A stretch of DNA of 64,000 nt from assembly GCA_964556225.1 (NCBI GenBank), contig CAZKVJ010000014.1, positions 1-64,000 of the forward strand. Direction: 5' to 3'. Position numbers and translations under genes: made by a program. Under the pieces are notes generated by a model, which searched no databases, was not told the origin of the DNA, and worked only from the letters and a program-made list of their open reading frames with translations. The stretch comes from CAZKVJ01 sp964556225. Lineage in GTDB: Bacteria; Actinomycetota; Acidimicrobiia; Acidimicrobiales; Ilumatobacteraceae. This document shows positions 8,704 to 16,884 of the stretch, piece by piece (positions within the stretch are counted from its first letter, which is position 1; each line of letters opens with the position of its first letter).

Positions 8704-9722
8704 GGGTACAGCCCGACGGCGCTCAGGCCGGCGGCCTCCGGCAGGCCCAGCGCCACGTTGGCGGCCTGCACCGCTCCGCCGGAGGCGCCCTTGGCCAGGT
8801 TGTCGATCGCGCACAGCGCGATCACCCACCCGGTGCGCTCGTCGAAGCGCACGGTCACCTGCGCCGAGTTCGAGCCCAGCGTCGCCTTCGTGGACGGCGG
8901 CTCAGGGCGCACCGCGACGAAGGGCTCGCCGGCGTAGGCCGCGGTCAGCTCGGCCATGAGCGACGCCGTCGACGGCGACGAGCCGGCGACCGGACGGGCG
9001 TAGCACGTGGCGAGGATGCCCCGGTTCATCGGCACCAAGTGGGGGGTGAACAGCACCTGGGCGCCGAGGTTCTGCTCGATCTCGGGGGTGTGGCGGTGGT
9101 CGAGCAGGCCGTAGGCGGTGACGTCCTCGTCGACGGTGCAAAAGAGGCTGGTGTGCTTGAGCGCGCGGCCAGCACCGGACACGCCCGAGGCCGCGTCCAC
9201 CACGATGCCGGTGGGCTCCACGAGCCCGGCGCGCAGCAGGGGCCACAGCGCCAGCGTCGCAGCCGTCACGTAGCAACCCGGGGTGGCGACCAGGCGGGCG
9301 CCGCGCAGCCGCTCGCGGTGGATCTCGGGGAGTCCGTACACCGCCTCGGCCAGCAGCTCCGGCTGGTCGTGGTCGAAGCCATACCAGCGCGGGTAGAGCG
9401 AGGCGTCCTTCAACCGGTAGGCCGCCGACAGGTCGACCACGCAGCCGACCTTGCCGACCAGCTCGGGCGCCAGCGCCATCGACGCCTCGTGCGGCAAGCC
9501 GAGGAACACCAGGTCGAGGCCGTGCACCCGTGCCGGGTCGTGGGCCTCGAACACCAGGTCCGGGTAGGCCACGGCGAGGCTCGGGTAGAGCTCGGCGGCG
9601 CCGGTGCCGGCCTGGCTGTCGCCGGTGGCGTACTCGACGGCGAGGTCGGGATGCCCGGCGCACAGGCGAAGGAGCTCCGCGCCCGTGTAGCCCGAGGCGC
9701 CGATGATACCCACTCTGACCAT
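8700..9722 (-). CDS. argC: N-acetyl-gamma-glutamyl-phosphate reductase
   Basis: NADPH-dependent reductase for the third step of arginine synthesis and first gene of the arg operon. It has 340 residues: an N-terminal Rossmann loop VGIIGASGYTGAEL and the catalytic cysteine at residue 150 in TPGCYVTAA. Its ATG lies only about 10 bases from the predicted -10 box, so the mRNA is probably leaderless or nearly so. Two ARG-box-like sites cover the promoter. Confidence 0.97.
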   Translation of the reverse strand: MVRVGIIGASGYTGAELLRLCAGHPDLAVEYATGDSQAGTGAAELYPSLAVAYPDLVFEAHDPARVHGLDLVFLGLPHEASMALAPELVGKVGCVVDLSAAYRLKDASLYPRWYGFDHDQPELLAEAVYGLPEIHRERLRGARLVATPGCYVTAATLALWPLLRAGLVEPTGIVVDAASGVSGAGRALKHTSLFCTVDEDVTAYGLLDHRHTPEIEQNLGAQVLFTPHLVPMNRGILATCYARPVAGSSPSTASLMAELTAAYAGEPFVAVRPEPPSTKATLGSNSAQVTVRFDERTGWVIALCAIDNLAKGASGGAVQAANVALGLPEAAGLSAVGLYP

Positions 9723-9725
9723 AGA

Positions 9726-9760
9726 CGCATGAACATACAGTCCCGTGGATGCTCATGCAA
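9726..9760 (-). promoter_or_regulatory. argC promoter overlapped by two ARG-box-like operators
   Basis: On the minus strand TTGCAT (9760-9755) and TATGTT (9737-9732) are separated by exactly 17 bases, a plausible -35/-10 pair. Two related sites overlie them: TGCATGAGCATCC (9759-9747), and TGTATGTTCATGC (9739-9727), which agrees with it at most positions. Their centres are about 20 bases apart, the two-turn spacing of paired ARG boxes in other bacteria. Transcription would start around 9725, almost at the argC ATG. A near-identical pair precedes carA. Confidence 0.7.
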
Positions 9761-9825
9761 TCACTGACGGTGACCGGACGCGACACGCCCCCTCCCCGCC
9801 GGCGCGCCATGATGGACGCGTGACG

Positions 9826-10422
9826 ATGCCCGGCCGCACGACCGCCGGCCGCCTGCTGGTGGCGGCACCACCGCTGGATGACCCGAACTTCGACCGCACC
9901 GTCGTGCTGATGCTCAACCACGACGACGACGGAGCCCTGGGTCTGGTACTCAACCGCCCCACCGATGAAGCCGCCGTGCCCGGCCTGGCCGGTTGGCTGG
10001 AGCGGGCCGATCAGCCGGCGGTCGTGTTCGCCGGAGGCCCGGTCGAGCTGCATGCGCTCATCGGGCTGGCCCGGATGAAGGGCGCCACCCCCGGTGACGG
10101 CTGGCAACCGCTGTCCGACGTGCCAGGCGGTGCCGGCACGCAGGCGACCCTCGCCGACCTCGGCACCGTCGACCTCTCCGCCGACCCGGACCACCTCGGT
10201 GACGTGGTCGAGGCCGTGCGATTGTTCCGCGGCTACGCCGGCTGGGGATCGGCCCAGCTGGAGGGCGAGCTCGACGTCGGGGCCTGGATCGTGGTCGATC
10301 CCGAGGCCTCCGACGTGTTCACGACCGATCCCGGGGGCCTGTGGCGACGGGTGCTGGTGCGCCAGGGCGGCCGCCTGGCCTGGATCGGCCGTCTCTACCC
10401 CGACGACCTCGAGTCCAACTGA
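9826..10422 (+). CDS. YqgE/AlgH family protein (UPF0301)
   Basis: A 198-residue member of the YqgE/AlgH (DUF179) family. Family hallmarks are GRLLVAAPPLDDPNFDRTVV near the N-terminus, LGLVLNRPTDE, and VFAGGPVE. The biochemical role is unknown; AlgH influences alginate production in Pseudomonas, but that does not transfer here. The ATG at 9826 is used; an in-frame GTG at 9820 is possible. It is divergent from argC, and the roughly 100-base gap between them carries the arg operators on the argC side. Confidence 0.88.
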   Translation: MPGRTTAGRLLVAAPPLDDPNFDRTVVLMLNHDDDGALGLVLNRPTDEAAVPGLAGWLERADQPAVVFAGGPVELHALIGLARMKGATPGDGWQPLSDVPGGAGTQATLADLGTVDLSADPDHLGDVVEAVRLFRGYAGWGSAQLEGELDVGAWIVVDPEASDVFTTDPGGLWRRVLVRQGGRLAWIGRLYPDDLESN

Positions 10423-10476
10423 GCCCACCCACCCCCACTCCTCCCGGTTCTGGTCCTGGTTCAGCAGGGGGGAGGG

Positions 10477-12834
10477 TCAGCGCAGGGTGGCGCCGGCCTT
10501 CTCGGCGGCGGCGATGCACTTGGTCCGCACGTCGGCGACCTCGGCATCGGTGAGCGTGCGGTCACCGGCCTGGAGCCGCAGCCGATAGGCCAGGCTGCGC
10601 GAGCCGTCGGGGACACCGGGGCCGCGGTACACGTCGAACAGCGAAAGGTCCACGAGCAGCGCACCGCCGGCCTGGCGCAGCGCTCGCTGCACGTTCGCGG
10701 CCGGGAGCGCGTCGGGCGCCACGAACGCGAGGTCGATGTCGCTCGAGGGGTAGCGGCTCACCGGGCGGGCCTGCACCGGCTTGGGATCCTCGGCCAGCAC
10801 GGCGCTCAGGTCCACCTCGACGCACGCCACCCGCTCCGTCACGCCGAAGGTCTCGAGCACTCCCGGATCGATCTCGCCGACCACACCGAGCACCTGGCGG
10901 CCGCGACGCAGCCACGCCGTGCGGGTGGGGTGCATCCCCGGCACGTCGTCACGCTGGTCGATCTGCGCCCCCACACCGAGCGCCGCCGACAGCTCCAGCC
11001 ACAGCGCCACCGCGTCCGGGGCCTCGGCGCCGGCCAGCACCACGCACAGCTCCTCGCGCTCGTCGGGCAGCTGCCCGGTGCCCCTCGGGTACACGTGGCC
11101 GACCTCGTAGAGCTGCGCGCCGAGCACCCGGTGCGACTCGTTGTAGGCGATCGCGGTCAGCAGCCCCGGGCGCAGCGAGGGGCGCAGCACGCTCTCCTCG
11201 GTGACCAGCGGGTTCGCGATCGCCACCGCGACCGACGCGTCCAGGCCGGCCCGCTCGATGTCACCCGGCGCCAGGAACGGGTTGGGCATGGCCTCGGAGA
11301 CACCGGCACCGGCCAGCACGTCGCGCAGGAGCCGCCGGCGGGCCTGCACCCGCGACAGGCGCCCGTGCACCGTGCTCTTCGGGACGGTCTTGCCGATCCG
11401 CTCGTAGCCGTAGGTGCGGGCGACCTCCTCGGCGACGTCGACCTCGAGCTCGCAGTCCGGCCGCCACGACGGCAGCCCGACCGTGAGCACGCCCTCGCTC
11501 GGCCCGGCGACGGCATCGAAGCCGATGGGGTCGAGCAGTGCGACCATGTCGTCGGCGCTCAGGTGGGTGCCGAGCAGCTCGTTCACGCGGGGCACGCACA
11601 CCCACGTCTCCCGGCGCTCGGCCGGCAGCGAGGCCGCTCGGGCGTCGGTCCAGCCGGCGTGCACGACCAGGTCCGGGCAGGTCTCACGGAGGAGCTCGGC
11701 GAAGCGGGTGACGGCCGGCTCGATGCCGTACGGGTCGACGCCGCGCTCGAATCGGGCCGACGCCTCCGAGCGCAGGCCGAGTCGGGCGACGCTCGAGGCG
11801 ATGCCGATGGGCTCGAACCAGGCCATCTCCAGCGCGATCTCGGTGGTGGCCTCGGAGATCTCGGTGTCGGCGCCGCCCATGATCCCGGCGATGCCGATGG
11901 CACGGTCGGTGCCGTCGCAGATCAGCAGGTCCGACGGCGCGAACCGGCGCTCGACGTCGTCGAGGGTGACCATGGTCTCGCCATCGCGGGCACGCCGGAT
12001 GCGCAACGCCCCGCCGCCCAGCGTCGCCAGGTCGTAGGCGTGGTTCGGCTGGCTCAGCTCCAGCATCACGTAGTTCGACACGTCGACCACGTTGTTGATC
12101 GGGCGCATGCCGGCGCGCGCCAGCCGCTCGGCGAGCCAGGGCTGTGACGGCCCCACCCGAACCCCCGACATCACCGTGACGGTGAACCGGCCACAGGCGT
12201 CGCCGTCGGCGATCTCGACCGGCACCGACCGCTCGGGCCCGCTCGGCACCAGTGGGCCCCCGGGCCGGGTCAGCGCCACCCCGAGGTGGGCGGCCAGGTC
12301 GCGGGCCACGCCCAGATGCCCCCAGCAGTCGGGGCGGTTGCGGGTGAGGTCCAGCTCGAACACCGTGTCCGGGCGGATGCCGAGCGCCTCGAACACGTCG
12401 GCGCCGAGCGCGAGCCCGGGCGGCAGGATGAGGATGCCGGTGTGGTCGTCGCCCAGCCCCAGCTCGCGGCCCGAGCAGAGCATCCCCTCGCTGTCGATGC
12501 CGAGGATGCCGCGGCGCAGGATCTCGCGCCCGTCGGGCATGGTGGTGCCGAGCGTCGCCAGCGGCACCAGGTCGCCCGGCGCCATGTTGAACGCCCCGCA
12601 CCAAACGTGGTGCTCGCGGCCGTCGCCGGTGTCGACGTAGACCCGGTGGACCTTCGCAGCGTCGGGGTGGCGCTGCGTGCGCACCACCTTCGCCACGACC
12701 ACCCCGGGCACGGGCAGGCCGGCGTGGTCGATGCCGTCCACGGCCAGCCCGAGCGCGTTCATCGCCTCGGCGAGCGCGTCGACGTCGTCGCCCAGGGGGG
12801 CGAGATCGTTCAGCCAGGAGAGCAGCACCTTCAT
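10477..12834 (-). CDS. pheT: phenylalanyl-tRNA synthetase beta subunit
   Basis: Large subunit of the alpha2beta2 PheRS. The 785-residue chain shows, in order, an EMAP-type tRNA-binding domain (VVAKVVRTQRHPDAAKVHRV, about residues 45-65), the B3/4 editing domain, the B5 domain, and a C-terminal ferredoxin-fold anticodon-binding domain that begins with VSRYPSSDIDLAFV and ends in RLRLQAGDRTLTD. It follows pheS after 12 bases. It converges with the YqgE gene; the 54-base gap between their 3' ends is C/G-rich but shows no convincing terminator. Confidence 0.97.
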   Translation of the reverse strand: MKVLLSWLNDLAPLGDDVDALAEAMNALGLAVDGIDHAGLPVPGVVVAKVVRTQRHPDAAKVHRVYVDTGDGREHHVWCGAFNMAPGDLVPLATLGTTMPDGREILRRGILGIDSEGMLCSGRELGLGDDHTGILILPPGLALGADVFEALGIRPDTVFELDLTRNRPDCWGHLGVARDLAAHLGVALTRPGGPLVPSGPERSVPVEIADGDACGRFTVTVMSGVRVGPSQPWLAERLARAGMRPINNVVDVSNYVMLELSQPNHAYDLATLGGGALRIRRARDGETMVTLDDVERRFAPSDLLICDGTDRAIGIAGIMGGADTEISEATTEIALEMAWFEPIGIASSVARLGLRSEASARFERGVDPYGIEPAVTRFAELLRETCPDLVVHAGWTDARAASLPAERRETWVCVPRVNELLGTHLSADDMVALLDPIGFDAVAGPSEGVLTVGLPSWRPDCELEVDVAEEVARTYGYERIGKTVPKSTVHGRLSRVQARRRLLRDVLAGAGVSEAMPNPFLAPGDIERAGLDASVAVAIANPLVTEESVLRPSLRPGLLTAIAYNESHRVLGAQLYEVGHVYPRGTGQLPDEREELCVVLAGAEAPDAVALWLELSAALGVGAQIDQRDDVPGMHPTRTAWLRRGRQVLGVVGEIDPGVLETFGVTERVACVEVDLSAVLAEDPKPVQARPVSRYPSSDIDLAFVAPDALPAANVQRALRQAGGALLVDLSLFDVYRGPGVPDGSRSLAYRLRLQAGDRTLTDAEVADVRTKCIAAAEKAGATLR

Positions 12835-12846
12835 CCGTCGAGATCC

Positions 12847-13869
12847 TTAGAACTGCGCCAGGAAGCGGAGGTCGTTGGTGAACATGTCGCGCAGGTCGTC
12901 GATGCCGTGGCGTTCCTTGGCCATGCGATCGATGCCGAAGCCGAACGCGAAGCCGCTCCACTCGTCCGGGTCGAGACCGCCGGCGCGCAGCACGTTGGGG
13001 TGCACCATCCCGCAGCCACCGAGCTCGATCCACGAACCGTCCGGCCGGCGGATGTCGAACTCCGCCGAAGGCTCGGTGAACGGGAAGTACGACGGGCGCA
13101 GCCGGCTGGTGAACTCGGCGCCGAAGAACGCCTTGGTGAAGGCCTCGATCGTGCCCGCCAGGTCCGCGAACGTGATCCCGTGGTCGATCACGAGCCCCTC
13201 GATCTGGTGGAACACCGGCATGTGGGTGGCGTCAGGCGTGTCACGGCGGAACACCCGCCCCGGCATGACGGCGTAGATCGGCGGCGCCCACGTCTCCATC
13301 ACCCGGATCTGAACCGGCGAGGTGTGCGTGCGCAGCACCACCGTTCCCGGCTCACCGTGGTCGACGAACAGGGTGTCCCACTCGCTGCGGGCCGGGTGTG
13401 AGGGCGGCATGTTGAGCGCCTCGAAGTTGTAGTAGTCGCTCTCGACCTCGGGGCCCTCGGCGATCTGGAAGCCGAGGCCGATGAAGACGTCCTCCAGGCG
13501 CTGGGTGGCCTGCGTCACGAGGTGCACATGGCCTCGCCGGGGGCGGGTGGTGACCTCGGTGAGGTCGAGGCGCTCGGCGTCGAGCGTCAGCCGGCGGGCG
13601 GCGACCGACAGCTCGCGCTGGCGCTCGGCGAGTGCGGCGCCGACCTCGGTGGTGGCCTCGTTCAGCAGCTGGCCCGCGGCCTTCTTCTCCTCGACCGTCG
13701 CCAAGGCGCCGAGGCGGGTCTTCAGCGCCGCCAGCATGCCTCGCTTGCCGAGGAGCTCGGTGTCGAGCGCTCGCACGGCCTCGACGGAGTCGGCGGCGCC
13801 GACCCGGGCCAAGGCGTCGGCGTGCGCGGCGCGGATCTCGTCGGTGATGGTGGACGTGGGTGAGCTCAC
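12847..13869 (-). CDS. pheS: phenylalanyl-tRNA synthetase alpha subunit
   Basis: Catalytic subunit of PheRS, 340 residues. An N-terminal coiled-coil part (residues 1-90) is followed by the class II core: VFHQIEGLVID (motif 2 region) and GFAFGFGIDRMAKERHGI (motif 3). The start is a GTG at 13869, which gives the normal N-terminus with an early coiled coil. It is first in a pheST pair and probably has its own promoter in the 145-base gap upstream. Confidence 0.97.
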   Translation of the reverse strand: MSSPTSTITDEIRAAHADALARVGAADSVEAVRALDTELLGKRGMLAALKTRLGALATVEEKKAAGQLLNEATTEVGAALAERQRELSVAARRLTLDAERLDLTEVTTRPRRGHVHLVTQATQRLEDVFIGLGFQIAEGPEVESDYYNFEALNMPPSHPARSEWDTLFVDHGEPGTVVLRTHTSPVQIRVMETWAPPIYAVMPGRVFRRDTPDATHMPVFHQIEGLVIDHGITFADLAGTIEAFTKAFFGAEFTSRLRPSYFPFTEPSAEFDIRRPDGSWIELGGCGMVHPNVLRAGGLDPDEWSGFAFGFGIDRMAKERHGIDDLRDMFTNDLRFLAQF

Positions 13870-13956
13870 GGGATGCCTCTCGAGCGGGACGGGCGACGGA
13901 CGGCGGACCCCCGGGCGGCTCGGCGTGTGACGGCCGGCGTCAGGCCGGCGCCATCA

Positions 13957-13975
13957 CCCCGGGCATGGCCCGGGG
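13957..13975. terminator. hairpin between the rRNA methyltransferase gene and pheS
   Basis: CCCCGGGC and GCCCGGGG (13957-13964, 13968-13975) form a perfect 8-bp stem with a 3-base loop, about 40 bases past the stop of the upstream methyltransferase gene. A second GC hairpin (GCCGGC repeats around 13933-13949) follows. Neither has a U-tract. They may end the infC-rplT transcript or act in the pheST leader; no T-box signature is visible in 13870-14014. Confidence 0.4.
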
Positions 13976-14014
13976 GCGGCGAAATCGGTGCGCCGTCGCG
14001 GTCATCCCACCAGC

Positions 14015-14728
14015 CTACGGCGCCGGCGGGGCGGCGCGGAAGCCGGTACCGCGCTGGCGGCGGGCCTCGAAGCACACCAACGTGGCGGCCATGGCGACGT
14101 TCAGGCTCTCGGCCCGCCCGGCGTGGGGGATCATCACCCACTCGGCCACCGGCACGTCGTCGCCCACCCCGTGCGCCTCGCTGCCCAGGACCAGCGCGAC
14201 CGGCCGGCGCAGGTCGGCCTCCGTGTACGGCACGCCCTGGTGCGAGGAGGTGCCGACGAGCGTCAGGCCGAACGCAGGGAGAGCGCCGGGGGCGACCTCG
14301 TCGATCACCGGCACGTGGAACAGGGCCCCGGCCGAGGCCCGCACGACCTTCGGGTTGAACGGGTCGACCGTCCCCGTGGTCGGCACCACGGCGTCCACGC
14401 CCGCGGCCTCGGCCGAGCGCAGGATCGTGCCCAGGTTGCCCGGATCGGCCACCCGGTCGGCCACGAGCACCAGCGTCGACGCGTCGGGCAGCTGCGGGCG
14501 GCGGATCCGGACCTCGGCCAGCACCGGCTGGGGGGTCTGGGTGGTGGCCACCCGCTCCAGCACGCCCGGGGCCAGCTCGCACACCTCGCCGGCACCGGCG
14601 ACCGGCTCGGCACCGGGTGCCACGTACTGGGCGACCACCTCCCACCCAGCCCGGACCGCTTCGCCCACGAGACCGGGGCCCTCCACCACGAACACGCCGT
14701 CCTCCAGGCGCGCACTGCGGCGCCCCAA
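14015..14728 (-). CDS. TrmH/SpoU-family RNA 2'-O-methyltransferase
   Basis: SPOUT-fold enzyme that methylates a ribose in tRNA or 23S rRNA; actinobacterial genes at this place are often named tsnR/rlmB-like. The C-terminal knotted domain has VADPGNLGTILRSAEAAGVD, LVLGSEAHG and IPHAGRAESLNVAMA, the three family motifs. The only standard start codon is a TTG at 14728, but 17 codons upstream of it remain in frame and encode family-like sequence (NPRIQRLRRL). The true start may therefore be a CTG at 14779 that overlaps the rplT stop as CTGA. It is translated with the infC-rpmI-rplT group, as in mycobacteria. Confidence 0.85.
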   Translation of the reverse strand: MGRRSARLEDGVFVVEGPGLVGEAVRAGWEVVAQYVAPGAEPVAGAGEVCELAPGVLERVATTQTPQPVLAEVRIRRPQLPDASTLVLVADRVADPGNLGTILRSAEAAGVDAVVPTTGTVDPFNPKVVRASAGALFHVPVIDEVAPGALPAFGLTLVGTSSHQGVPYTEADLRRPVALVLGSEAHGVGDDVPVAEWVMIPHAGRAESLNVAMAATLVCFEARRQRGTGFRAAPPAP

Positions 14729-14775
14729 AAGGCGCCGCAGTCGCTGGATGCGTGGATTGGTGAAGGAGAGCCCGC

Positions 14776-15132
14776 TCAGGCGAGGGCACCCTTCGCCGTG
14801 TCGACCAGCTGGGTGAACGCGGCCGGGTCCGTGACCGCCAGGTCGGCGAGGATCTTGCGGTCGACCTCGACCCCGGCGGCATTGAGCCCGGCGATGAACC
14901 GGCTGTAGCTGATGTCGTTCATGCGGCAGGCGGCGTTGATGCGCTGGATCCAGAGGCGGCGGAACTCGCCCTTGCGGGCCCGGCGGTCGCGGAACGCGTA
15001 CTGGCCGGACTTCATGACCTGCTCGTTCGCGGCCCGGTACGACCGGCTCTTGTTCCCGTAGTAGCCCTTGGCGCGCTCGAGCACCTGCTTGCGGTGCTTC
15101 TTCGAGCCGACGGCACGCTTGACCCTGGCCAT
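14776..15132 (-). CDS. rplT: 50S ribosomal protein L20
   Basis: Structural protein of the large ribosomal subunit needed early in 50S assembly. The 118-residue sequence matches L20 throughout (MARVKRAVGSKKHRKQVLER at the start; SYSRFIAGLN later). It is third in the classical infC-rpmI-rplT operon, and L20 often represses this operon by binding its mRNA. Confidence 0.99.
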   Translation of the reverse strand: MARVKRAVGSKKHRKQVLERAKGYYGNKSRSYRAANEQVMKSGQYAFRDRRARKGEFRRLWIQRINAACRMNDISYSRFIAGLNAAGVEVDRKILADLAVTDPAAFTQLVDTAKGALA

Positions 15133-15198
15133 CGGTGTCTCCCTTCCTTCTTCGTTCTTCGATGTGGTGGTGCGACCCGGATCGGGCCGCAGGCCGGC

Positions 15199-15396
15199 TC
15201 AGCGCTCGCCGAGGAGCCGCTTCACGCGCTTCACGTCGCCCGGGTGGACGTCGACCATCCCGTCGAGGCGGCGGGTGCGGGTGGAGGGCTTCTTCTCGAA
15301 CAGGTGCTGGCGCATCGACTGCAGCCGGCGCATCTTGCCGGTGCCGGTCTTGCGGAACCGCTTGGACGCGGTCTTGTTCGTCTTCATCTTGGGCAT
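15199..15396 (-). CDS. rpmI: 50S ribosomal protein L35
   Basis: Small basic ribosomal protein of 65 residues, MPKMKTNKTASKRFRKTGTG at the N-terminus, as in other L35 proteins. The ATG at 15396 is preceded by GCAGGAGACACCC on the coding strand, a good ribosome-binding site; codons upstream of it in the same frame are proline-rich and not L35-like. It lies between infC and rplT. Confidence 0.98.
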   Translation of the reverse strand: MPKMKTNKTASKRFRKTGTGKMRRLQSMRQHLFEKKPSTRTRRLDGMVDVHPGDVKRVKRLLGER

Positions 15397-15439
15397 GGGT
15401 GTCTCCTGCGGGGACGGATCACTGGGGGGTGTGGCCGGC

Positions 15440-16057
15440 TCAGGCGGGTTCGGCGGCCGCCGGCTCGGCGGCAACCGGACCTTCGGGCTCGCCCGAGTCC
15501 GGGGTGGCCTCGGCCGCCTTCTTGTTGGCGGCCTGCGCCTTCTTGTCCGGCGCCAGCACCATGGTCATGTTGCGACCCTCGAGCCGAGCCTGGGTCTCGA
15601 CCTTGCCGAGCCCGTCGATCTCGGCGAGGACGCCGTCGAGGATCTTCGAGCCGAGCTCCGGATGTGCCATCTCGCGGCCCCGGAACTGCAGGGTCACCTT
15701 CACCTTGTGGCCGTCGTTCAAGAAGTCCTGGACGTGGCGCACCTTGGTGTCGAAGTCACCCTTGCCGATCTTGGGCCGGAACTTGACCTCCTTGACCGAC
15801 ACGTGGCTCGCCTTGCGACGGGACTCCTTCGCCTTCTGCGACTCCTCGTAGCGGAACTTGCCGTAGTCCATGATGCGGCACACCGGCGGGTTCGCCATCG
15901 GGGCCACCTCGACGAGGTCGAGGTCCAGCTGGCGGGCCATCGTCAGGGCTTCGGGCAGGGGCTTGATGCCGATCTGGTTGCCTTCGGGGCCGATCAGGCG
16001 GACCTCACGGGCGCGGATGCGCTCGTTGTACCGCGGCTCGTTCGTCGGCGGTGCTAT
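15440..16057 (-). CDS. infC: translation initiation factor IF-3, starting at AUA
   Basis: IF3 binds the 30S subunit and checks the start codon and initiator tRNA. The N-terminal domain (NEPRYNERIRAREVRLIGPE, then PLPEALTMARQLDLDLVEV) and C-terminal domain (VKEVKFRPKIGKGDFDTKV, LEGRNMTMVLAP) are complete; an alanine/glutamate-rich tail extends it to 205 residues. No ATG, GTG or TTG precedes the conserved N-terminus: reading back from NEPRYNERI the frame gives ATA GCA CCG and, two codons before the ATA, a TGA stop. An AGGAG lies 9 bases before the ATA. IF3 genes commonly use AUU, AUC or AUA so that IF3 represses its own synthesis; this gene fits that rule. The first standard start codon, at 15940, would delete about 39 conserved residues. 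Confidence 0.95.
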   Translation of the reverse strand: MAPPTNEPRYNERIRAREVRLIGPEGNQIGIKPLPEALTMARQLDLDLVEVAPMANPPVCRIMDYGKFRYEESQKAKESRRKASHVSVKEVKFRPKIGKGDFDTKVRHVQDFLNDGHKVKVTLQFRGREMAHPELGSKILDGVLAEIDGLGKVETQARLEGRNMTMVLAPDKKAQAANKKAAEATPDSGEPEGPVAAEPAAAEPA

Positions 16058-16260
16058 GGCCGGTCACTCCTGTGCAATGGGTTGGTCCTCCCAGTCCGTC
16101 GGTTGGGGTCTCGACGCGAAGCCGACCCGTCGCCGACGCGGGGACCCCACCCGGGGACCACGGCCGATGATGCATCGACCTGGACGCACTCCCCCGGTCA
16201 GTGCCGGGTGGGTGGCCAGGTGGGGACGCGCGCGCCCCGCTTCGCCTCAGTTGTCGGTCG
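16058..16260 (-). promoter_or_regulatory. infC leader region
   Basis: About 200 bases without a gene separate infC from the divergent DUF1844 gene. The strand leading into infC can fold: GGGGTC around 16147-16152 pairs with GACCCC around 16107-16112, and there are further GC stems. TACCCT on the minus strand (16268-16263) could be a -10 box. Leader RNAs of infC-rpmI-rplT operons are often regulatory through L20 or IF3; I cannot match this one to a known class. Confidence 0.35.
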
Positions 16261-16274
16261 ATAGGGTAGCGCAC

Positions 16275-16604
16275 GTGCCCGATGACGACACCCATGGCGA
16301 CCCCGAGCGCGCCACCTCGCTCGACGACGCCGAGGCGGCACTCGACGAGGCCCGCCACCGCCTGGCCCAGCTCCCCGCCGACATCGTGGTCGCCAACCAC
16401 GCGATGGGGCTCTACGAGCTGGCCGCCATCCACCTCTCGGCCAGCCCGCCGAACCTGCCCGCCGCCGCGCTGGCCATCGATGCGGTGGGCTGCCTGGTGG
16501 AAGGGCTCGGTGATCGCCTCGGCGAGGACGCGCCGACCCTGCGGGACGCGCTGGCCAACATCCGCTTGGCGTTCGTGCAGATCAAGAGCCAGGCCGCCGG
16601 CTGA
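16275..16604 (+). CDS. DUF1844-like small protein
   Basis: A 109-residue mainly helical protein resembling the actinobacterial DUF1844 family, which is often encoded next to infC and read divergently from it, as here. Characteristic segments are VVANHAMGLYELAAIHL and ALANIRLAFVQIKSQ. Function unknown. The start is a GTG at 16275; the frame upstream is antisense to the infC leader. Its last 23 bases overlap the convergent alkyltransferase-like gene. Confidence 0.72.
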   Translation: MPDDDTHGDPERATSLDDAEAALDEARHRLAQLPADIVVANHAMGLYELAAIHLSASPPNLPAAALAIDAVGCLVEGLGDRLGEDAPTLRDALANIRLAFVQIKSQAAG

Positions 16605-16884
16605 ACCGGCCGGCCGGCGCCGACACCACCCGTTCACCCCGCACCACGACACCCTCGGCCCGCAGCCGGCGAGCCTGCTCCCGCGGCGCCGCCGGGGAGA
16701 GGTGACCGTCGGCGTACACCACCCGCCACCAGGGCACCGACCCGTCGCAGCGGGCCAGCACCGCACCCGCCGCCCGCGCCGCCCCGGGGCAGCCGGCATC
16801 GTGGGCGACGTCGCCGTAGCTCACCACCTCACCCGGCCCCAGGGCGGCCACGACGGCGAGGACCTCGTCGTCGAAGCGGCTCAT
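16582..16884 (-). CDS. alkyltransferase-like protein (ATL)
   Basis: A 100-residue DNA-repair sensor related to O6-methylguanine-DNA methyltransferase. The MGMT active-site PCHR is replaced by PWWR (in SVPWWRVVYADG), the diagnostic Cys-to-Trp change of ATL proteins. These bind O6-alkylguanine without removing the alkyl group and hand the lesion to nucleotide excision repair. EVVSYGDVAHDAG is the usual DNA-binding segment. The ATG at 16884 overlaps the preceding cold-shock-like gene by 4 bases. Confidence 0.88.
   Translation of the reverse strand: MSRFDDEVLAVVAALGPGEVVSYGDVAHDAGCPGAARAAGAVLARCDGSVPWWRVVYADGHLSPAAPREQARRLRAEGVVVRGERVVSAPAGRFSRRPGS

Noticed and set aside
10423..10476. Bidirectional terminator between YqgE and pheT
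   Set aside because: C-rich and G-rich tracts can pair only imperfectly and there is no U-tract; too weak to annotate.
13870..14014. T-box leader for pheST
   Set aside because: Contains only short GC hairpins; no T-box sequence or specifier loop can be found.
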